Positions 58,323 to 64,000 of a stretch of 64,000 bases of DNA are shown piece by piece. The notes under the pieces are model-generated. The model was not told the DNA's origin and did not search any database. It saw nothing but the letters and a program-made list of their open reading frames with translations. The DNA lies in the NCBI GenBank assembly GCA_951394405.1, contig OX596342.1, positions 2,604,001 through 2,668,000 on the forward strand, in the 5' to 3' direction. This DNA is from Coprinellus micaceus (taxonomy: Eukaryota; Basidiomycota; Agaricomycetes; Agaricales; Psathyrellaceae). Each line of letters opens with the position of its first letter. Position 1 is the first letter of the stretch. Both the position numbers and the translations under genes were made by a program.

Positions 58323-59857
58323 ATGAACTTGACGGACATTCTTACCCATGCATCGCCGTCCCCTGTATCCCATCCAGTTCTCAATCGGCGTACGCCACTA
58401 TCCTATGTCAGTCCCGCAGCAGCGGCACAAATGTCCATTGGGACCTACATCGTGGTTGGGTCAGCAGCGGTCCGTCTTCGCTTCGCCTTTCTTTCGGAAA
58501 TGAACCCGCTCATCTGATACCTGTGTACAGGTTCTACTATGGGATATTCTGCAGCACTTACCAGCCGACCTGAAGCTTCTCGCGCCATCTCGGATCCGGC
58601 CACCCACTATTGTGTACCTTGTTTCCAGGTGAGCTATCATTGATTCTGTTCCTGAACCTCCCCAGCTGAGAAGCGATATCCGAAGAATCCTTTCATTTGC
58701 ACACGTCTTATGGAGCGCCGTGTTCTACAGTGAGTTGTCGACCCCTCTCTTAGGTCCGATCGACACTGAATTGACCCATAACCCAGCGTCAGCTGTAGGC
58801 AACTGTGCCGATAACCTCCTCGGCCTTTCCATCCTATACCCACTCTCCATCTCGGCATCAACCCTGCTTCTCCTTTGTCGTATGCGCCTCGTGTACGACG
58901 ACAACCTTCGAGTCGTTGGCTCGTTCTCCATCCTCTGGCTCTGTGTCTTGGGAGAGACAATCACAGTGCCTTTTGGGGTAGAGGCTTCTACCATCGGTCC
59001 CACCGATTCCTGCATGGTGTCAGAACTCCGGAAGTTCACGCTCGCAGCCGCTATTGCCCCGATCATCTATGATACGGCGGTGTACATTGCCGTTACATGT
59101 CAGCTTTCAGCAACGCCGGGCGGGAAGGCGTCGATAAGGGAGAAGGTTGGCGGGATGCTCACTGGAAGCCACCTACCTGGTGTTTCGAAAGCAATATTTG
59201 AAGACTGCCGGTCTTATTTTCCGTACGTATTTTACTGCTCAACTCGGGCCTTTCGCTGAACTCTCGGACTCGAACAGCGTGACTCTGTTGTCTAACGCAC
59301 TCACCGCAATCATGGTCCTGATGAGCTCGATGTCCATCCCACTTCGCGCCGCTTTTTTCGCCCTCAACATTACACTCGTCAATATCATGGCTTGTCGGGC
59401 GTACCGCAACATGAAGCTCGGAATATTCCAACGGCCCAACTTCACCACATCGGAGCTCCTTCACCCACCGACGTCGGCCCCCAGGGACGGTGCCTCGCCT
59501 TATACAGTGCTACCTGTCAGGTTCAGACACCCAGATACGGACGCCACTGGGAGTCGTAATTTCCGTGCCCCGGGTAATTACACCCAACGCCCACAGACTG
59601 GGCGCACACATAACGCCCTATCGGGATACAAAGGCCATCGCGCGTGCTCGAGATCCAGGGTCGCCGTCAATGTCATTCCGGCCTCACCGTCGAGTAAGAC
59701 TATGAGCTTTGGGGGTGAAGAGGGTATGGACTATCAGAAGGAGGGCGACGGGTGGTCGATGGCATCGTCGCATTCGGGAAGTGGAATTCCGCTTTACTTA
59801 CCCTCCGAGGATAGCCATCGAAGTGCGGGCAAGGCCAGCAGTTTTCTTGTGATCTAA
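58323..59857 (+). CDS. Multi-pass membrane protein, five exons
   Basis: Exons 58323-58469, 58531-58628, 58671-58729, 58787-59222 and 59278-59857; 439 residues, phases close. Hydrophobic segments include IGTYIVVGSAAVLLW, TIVYLVS, ILSFAHVLWSAVF, LLGLSILYPLSISASTLLLL, VVGSFSILWLCVLG, FTLAAAIAPIIYDTAVYIAV and LLSNALTAIMVLMSSM. This is consistent with seven helices. The order and phrases such as RPPTIVYLVSR, SAVGNC and CRMRLVYDDN resemble the large, uncharacterised GPCR-like membrane protein family of basidiomycetes. The C-terminal 130 residues are polar, Ser/Thr/Arg-rich and probably cytoplasmic. The acceptor of exon 3 could be 58670 or 58673, differing by one codon. Ligand and partners are unkn​own. 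Confidence 0.7.
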
Positions 59858-60267
59858 TATGCGAAGGTCCGGGTTCGGTTTGACTATGTAGGACAAACGA
59901 ACGAGAATGTACCGAGTATTCAATTCACTTCCTGGTCTCACCCTATCATGGGGCGGTGGATGTAAGCGTGTTGGCATTGACCAAGCGTGCCCAGCGTCCT
60001 CAGAAATTGCGCCTAGAACTGCCGCAGGCTTGAGGCAGCCGACAAGGTGATCGCCCAATTAGGAAGGACCTTTGTGGCTTTTGGGCTTCGAGTTTGCTTC
60101 GACGCTTCGACCCACCTAGGACAGCCGTGCTTCATTCCGTCATTCAGCCCTCTCTATTGAATCGATTGATGGGCGTCACAACCTCCGATCCTCTTTTGGG
60201 TTGGGCTTTGTGAGTGGGCCATATCTGCCTACACGCCAAATTAATCACTGTTCTCACTCGTGGAGGG
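59858..60267. other. Intergenic, no gene seen
   Basis: Short spacer between the membrane-protein gene and the TATA box of the small secreted peptide gene. Nothing recognised. Confidence 0.4.
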
Positions 60268-60275
60268 TATATATT
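60268..60275 (+). promoter_or_regulatory. TATA box of the secreted peptide gene
   Basis: TATATATT about 95 bases before the ATG, followed by a C/T-rich leader and ACCCCCCCATCCACC-like start context. This is a strong fungal core promoter layout and suggests high expression. Confidence 0.6.
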
Positions 60276-60369
60276 GGAGGGGTATGGGTCGGTAGTCTTC
60301 AGTTCTGCTCTCAGATTCTCCACTGCCATCCGCGACCTCATTCCTTCTCTAACAACCCCCCCATCCACC

Positions 60370-60574
60370 ATGCAGTTCTCTAAGGTGTTCACCTCTGCCG
60401 TCGCTCTCTGCTGTGAGTGCGAACTAGAATTTTGCAACGGGGCTCTTTTACTAATTCTACTCATCCCATTCAGTCGCCACCCTTGTGGCAGCTTCGCCCA
60501 TCCCCAACCCAGAGCCTCTATCAGACGCTGCTATTCAGGCTCGCGGGTGCCAAGTTTCCAAGGCATGCTATTGA
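60370..60574 (+). CDS. Small secreted peptide precursor, two exons
   Basis: Exons 60370-60412 and 60474-60574 with a 61-base phase-1 intron (GTGAGT...CATTCAG); 47 residues. The first 22 residues are a clear signal peptide (MQFSKVFTSAVALCF, then ATLVAAS). A short pro-region PIPNPEPLSDAAIQAR follows. The last nine residues, after Arg, are GCQVSKACY with two cysteines that could form a disulfide ring. Arg before Gly is a possible processing site, though not dibasic. It is too short to appear as an open frame. TATA box and leader support a real gene. I do not recognise the family; it may be a signalling or effector-like peptide, and the C-terminus is not a CaaX pheromone box. Confidence 0.6.
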
Positions 60575-62561
60575 GAGTTTCAAACCTCTCACCCTTGCGG
60601 TAGGTCTATCGAGTTAACAATCCAGATCCCTGCGGCTGACGAGAAACGCAGACCCCACATCGACATAGACGACTCGTACTATTTACTTGGCCGCTCCCTT
60701 GCGGCCATAAATCACCCTCGCCGTGTTTCGGCGTCGCCGCCACGGGCTTCCATGTCTGGCTTCCACACCATACGCCATCTCTCGGCTCTCACCGGAATCC
60801 TTAGCAATCCGCCTTCACCACCAGCATTCACTACCACTGTAGCCAATACTCTGCACTCGCTCTGCGTCGTCACCTTCGATCTTCTCCCGGCCTTTTCGGT
60901 CACATTCCTCGCATTGGCGCGCTTTCGAGGTTCTACACCTGTATTGTTAGTACACTCATTGGATACTGCTCTGTAGCTCTATATATTTGGGCCTTTACAT
61001 CGTCATGCGGATCCGCCTCTTCGACCGGGAAAAGGAAGAACAACTAACTCTCCTCGAAAATCGATAGGCGCTTCGATTCACGGAGGGCAAGGGCGGTCAG
61101 TACGAGCATATGCTCAACTCCCGCCAACTTCCAGCGTCGCCCTGAGAAGCTCAGTGCTCGGGCGCTCCGGACAAAGTTCAAGTTCGCCAAAACCTCCGAA
61201 GCCGAAGCCCAATCTGTGCATTGCCTTTGTCCTGGTGGTTGTGGGACGTGGTGCCCCAAAATTGCAGAAGACGGCTCCGATTCTGGAAGGAGAGATACCT
61301 GTTCGTAGAGGGGGGCAAACGGATAAATATCCAATCTCCTCCGATTTCTTTTCGATCTGTTTCGTTTGGCTTGGCAACGACGGGCGCTTAACGACCCTGT
61401 CACAAGTTGTGACAGGAACTTGCACGTGCGCCACGTAACGTCACAGGGTTGGCTTGGATCATTCGCCCAGCAACTTGGACTCGACCTTGGCCGTGCCCCT
61501 CTTCGCCTGTCTGCTTCTAGTGTCGAGGGACTTTCTGACTGGAAATGGCGGCGACGTAACTGTGGATGGTGTAGAGAGGAGTGCCCTGGAGGCGGAATCG
61601 TGGTGAGTCCGCCTTTCCTCCTCGTTGGGTGATCCATTGAACCGGTTAGAATAGGTCTCGGCTAGCATACCCTCATTTGCGTGCAAAAGTACTAGCATAG
61701 ACCTCATTTTCAATCTACGGATATCGAAAGAGTTTCCAGGGGAAGGGGAACACGTTCTGGGTTGCGAGGGGCTAGATGCTCAAATGCGCCGTCCGTATTG
61801 GTAGAACTCGAGGTGTAGGTTGGATCGCTTCTAGTTGAGTCGTCGCAGTTCATCAAGAATCCTAATTCTTCGCCCTTAGATTATTGAGTATGGCGACAAC
61901 GTTGAACGAGGGGAACCGCGTGCCCCTTACGCTGTGCGCCCTGGTCCGCACCATGCGGAGTCAAAGTTCTTTGAGAAAGATCGACATAGCATTTGTCCGC
62001 GCGAAGCATCGGTGAACATTGCACCGGCCAACAATAGAGCGCCCAGAGAGATATCAACAAGGGAGGTCCTCCACACACTCGATGGGTTCCTGGGTGTTCG
62101 TCGTAGAGTGCCTTCGATCACATCGAGCTTCCGGTGTTCTGGAGGCTGGAGACTATCCCGGTGGCCCCGCGATTCACCTGGGGTGATAGTCAGGGTAGGT
62201 GTTGCAAAAATTCCCCATCTTGTCCTTGCGGAGGCCTCGAAGTCAACACCGGGACCTGGGCCTGCAATGTTCATGTGGGCGCTACTTTGGATCGCCACAC
62301 CTCACTGCACTTGACTGGCGCCATGCGGCGGGCGCGTGTTAGCCACCTCTCCTGCAGGGCATTCGGTGGTTTCCGCCTTCGGTGAGTTCGGGCTCGTGAC
62401 CATTTTCGTGTTTGAGACTGATTTGGTCCCGACATCTATTTCTCCCAGCAGCAGGGGCGATTATAGCGCCGGCCTTCCACTTGCGTTGAGCACGGAGCTA
62501 TTCATCCGGCGCCATCACTCGGTCTGTGGCTCCAGGGCCTGTATTTGTCCTAGGTGCGAGC
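60575..62561. other. Intergenic with one palindrome
   Basis: No gene supported. Contains the palindrome at 61397-61415 and, at about 60690-60707, a GC-rich hairpin GGCCGC-TCCCTT-GCGGCC. Open frames on both strands (61044-61637, 61927-62314) shadow each other. Confidence 0.4.
61397..61415. promoter_or_regulatory. Perfect 19-base palindrome, candidate factor site
   Basis: CTGTCACAA-G-TTGTGACAG, followed within 30 bases by CACGTG and AACGTCAC (a CRE-like core). The clustering of symmetric sites suggests a regulatory region; the regulated gene is unclear. Confidence 0.45.
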
Positions 62562-62569
62562 TATTTAAA
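62562..62569 (+). promoter_or_regulatory. TATA-like box of the ABCG gene
   Basis: TATTTAAA about 80 bases upstream of the ABC transporter ATG. Confidence 0.45.
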
Positions 62570-62650
62570 CAGTATCCCCAAGCTTAGCGCTTATACCCAT
62601 CAACTCCCCTCAGTCGTGCCACCCTCGCCCTGCCCATCTCTGCTCTCGCG

Positions 62651-64000
62651 ATGCAGTCTAACGGAACCTCGTCCCCCGTAGGATCCTTCTTGTCGTATGA
62701 GCGCCTCGGCTACTCTGTCTCGACGAAGCAAGGATCCAAACTCCTGATCGATGACATCTCTGTGGAAGTCAAAGCTGGAGAGCTGCTCGCGATCATGGTG
62801 AGCTCCTACCCCAGAGCCAGGATATGCCCTTGACTGACGCCCCGAAGGGCCCCTCAGGCGCAGGCAAGAGCACCCTGCTCGATTTGATGGCTTTCCGGAA
62901 GGAGGCCATGCCAGGTGCCAGGGTATGTCTTCACTCTGTTCTGTCATCGGGCCCGAATGAGGGCGTTCCGCAATGCTAATGACGTCCACTATAACAGGCT
63001 TCATTGAACGGGAAGACACTAGACCTACGGTCTATCGCCAAGGTGTCCTGTTTTGTCGAGCAGGAAGACGCCCTGCTCGGTGTGCTGACGGTTCGCGAGT
63101 CGATAACCTACGCTCTTCGGTTGCAGTGAGCCCACTCTATCATCGACCATGACGGGCGATTACTCATTCTCACTCCACCCCTAGTCTCCCCCTGATGCCC
63201 CGGAAGCAGGTCAATGAGCGCGTTAACAGAGTTATCGTCGCCCTAGGCCTCCAGACCTGCTCTGAGCAACGCATCGGGACGCCTATATCGCGTGGTATTT
63301 CCGGAGGTAGGTCTCATCGAGTTGCATTTCACAGTCTGAATTGGCGGATTGACCTAGTAATCGTAGGTCAAAAGCGGCGAGTGACGGCTGCGTGCGCAAT
63401 GGTGACCTTTCCGTAAGCCAATTTGCCAAACGATGCGATGAGGGCCGCTCTGCAGTCTGATTCCCCATGGATCAAACTCTTCTGACATTCAATTTTCCAT
63501 TTCATTCAGGCGCATTCTGTTCCTTGATGAGGTGACGTCTGGGGTACGCAACAGTCTTATTCAGCTACACCATACTCTGACTGATGTCTTCCCAATTCAG
63601 CTCGATAGCACCGCAGCCAGAGAAGTCATGTCATCCATTCGCGCCTTGGCATTGGCGGAAGGCATGATCGTTATCGCCAGTATCCACCAGCCGTCGCTGG
63701 ACACCCTATCCCAGTTCACCAAGGTCATGCTCCTTTCTCATGGCAGGGTGTGCTATCACGGTGGGGTGAACGAGCTGGATCAGTTCTTTGAGGCGTGGGG
63801 CCAGCCCGTCGGGCGTTTTGTGAGTGTGCATGCTACTGTCCGTTACCCCTTGGCGTTCACTATGTTTGCTGTTTCTCTGGGCTCTTCGGCCTTCACCAGA
63901 CTAATCCTGCCGACCACGCCATGAACTTCTTGAATACCGATTTCAATGGGAGCGCTTCACAGGCAGAAAAACTTCAATCGGTGGAAGGACCTACGGTGGA
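62651..64000 (+). CDS. ABCG-family transporter, 5' part (runs off the window)
   Basis: Exons 62651-62797, 62848-62922, 62998-63125, 63185-63306, 63367-63412, 63510-63543, 63601-63819 and 63900 to the window end; phases are consistent throughout. The nucleotide-binding domain comes first, as in ABCG. Walker A is GPSGAGKST (split by intron 1 just before it), Q-loop region VEQEDALLG, signature ISGGQKRR (split by intron 4), Walker B ILFLDEVTSGLDST (split by intron 6) and H-loop SIHQPS. The conserved NPADHAMNFLN follows at the end of the window. Membrane helices lie beyond 64000, so half-size versus full-size cannot be told. All catalytic motifs are intact. Fungal ABCG proteins export lipids, drugs or metabolites at the plasma membrane; the substrate here is unknown. 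Eight or more exons in 1.35 kb is typical of basidiomycetes. Confidence 0.92.

Noticed and set aside
60752..60976. 74-codon ORF with a hydrophobic stretch
   Set aside because: No intron, family motif or promoter supports it; length and composition are compatible with chance.
61044..62314. Overlapping ORFs of 123-197 codons on both strands
   Set aside because: Each is paralleled by a frame of similar length on the other strand, no splice chain extends them, and no motif was seen.

Overview
The window is nuclear DNA of a filamentous basidiomycete, most likely an Agaricomycete. Protein-coding genes are cut by many short GT...AG introns of about 45-80 bases. Several families are typical of mushroom-forming fungi: a DUF6698-type protein, a Plavaka-type transposase, a fungal homeodomain factor, an AA9 lytic polysaccharide monooxygenase, MYND zinc-finger paralogues, a multi-pass membrane protein and an ABCG transporter. 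Gene density is low, and much of the space between genes holds decayed coding sequence and dispersed repeats. The species cannot be named from the sequence.

Layout: 1-13 kb has a five-exon DUF6698-type gene, a long Pro/Ser-rich gene of unknown role, a coiled-coil gene and a gene fragment. 14.2-16.2 kb is a three-exon homeodomain factor, followed by an array rich in the heptamer TGGACRT. 20.1-25.0 kb is a 13-exon Plavaka-type transposase whose reading frame can be followed from start to stop. 26.2-29.6 kb has two spliced genes of unknown family. 30-34.9 kb is gene-poor with two dispersed repeats. 35-37.1 kb is MYND paralogue A on the minus strand. 39.8-40.9 kb is an AA9 monooxygenase.

42.3-57.1 kb is the most striking part. 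MYND paralogue B is split in its last exon by a complete Ty3/Gypsy chromovirus of 10,001 bp (44317-54317). Its two 205-bp LTRs are identical and it is flanked by a 5-bp target duplication (CAGAG). MYND paralogue C, partly decayed, follows. The retrotransposon has one open Gag-Pol frame of 2670 codons. Between the Gag zinc knuckle and the protease lie four divergent copies of an approximately 90-residue module that I do not recognise. The Pol stop is TGA followed by CTAG, the classic leaky-stop context, and the same frame then stays open into a 305-codon ORF in the position where retroviruses carry env.

58.3-64 kb holds a multi-pass membrane protein, a 47-residue secreted peptide precursor with its own TATA box, and the 5' part of an ABCG transporter that runs off the window.

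Exon boundaries were assigned by hand from splice consensus and reading phase; no database search was run. Family names rest on motif recognition. Models described as phase-consistent had exon lengths that sum to whole codons.
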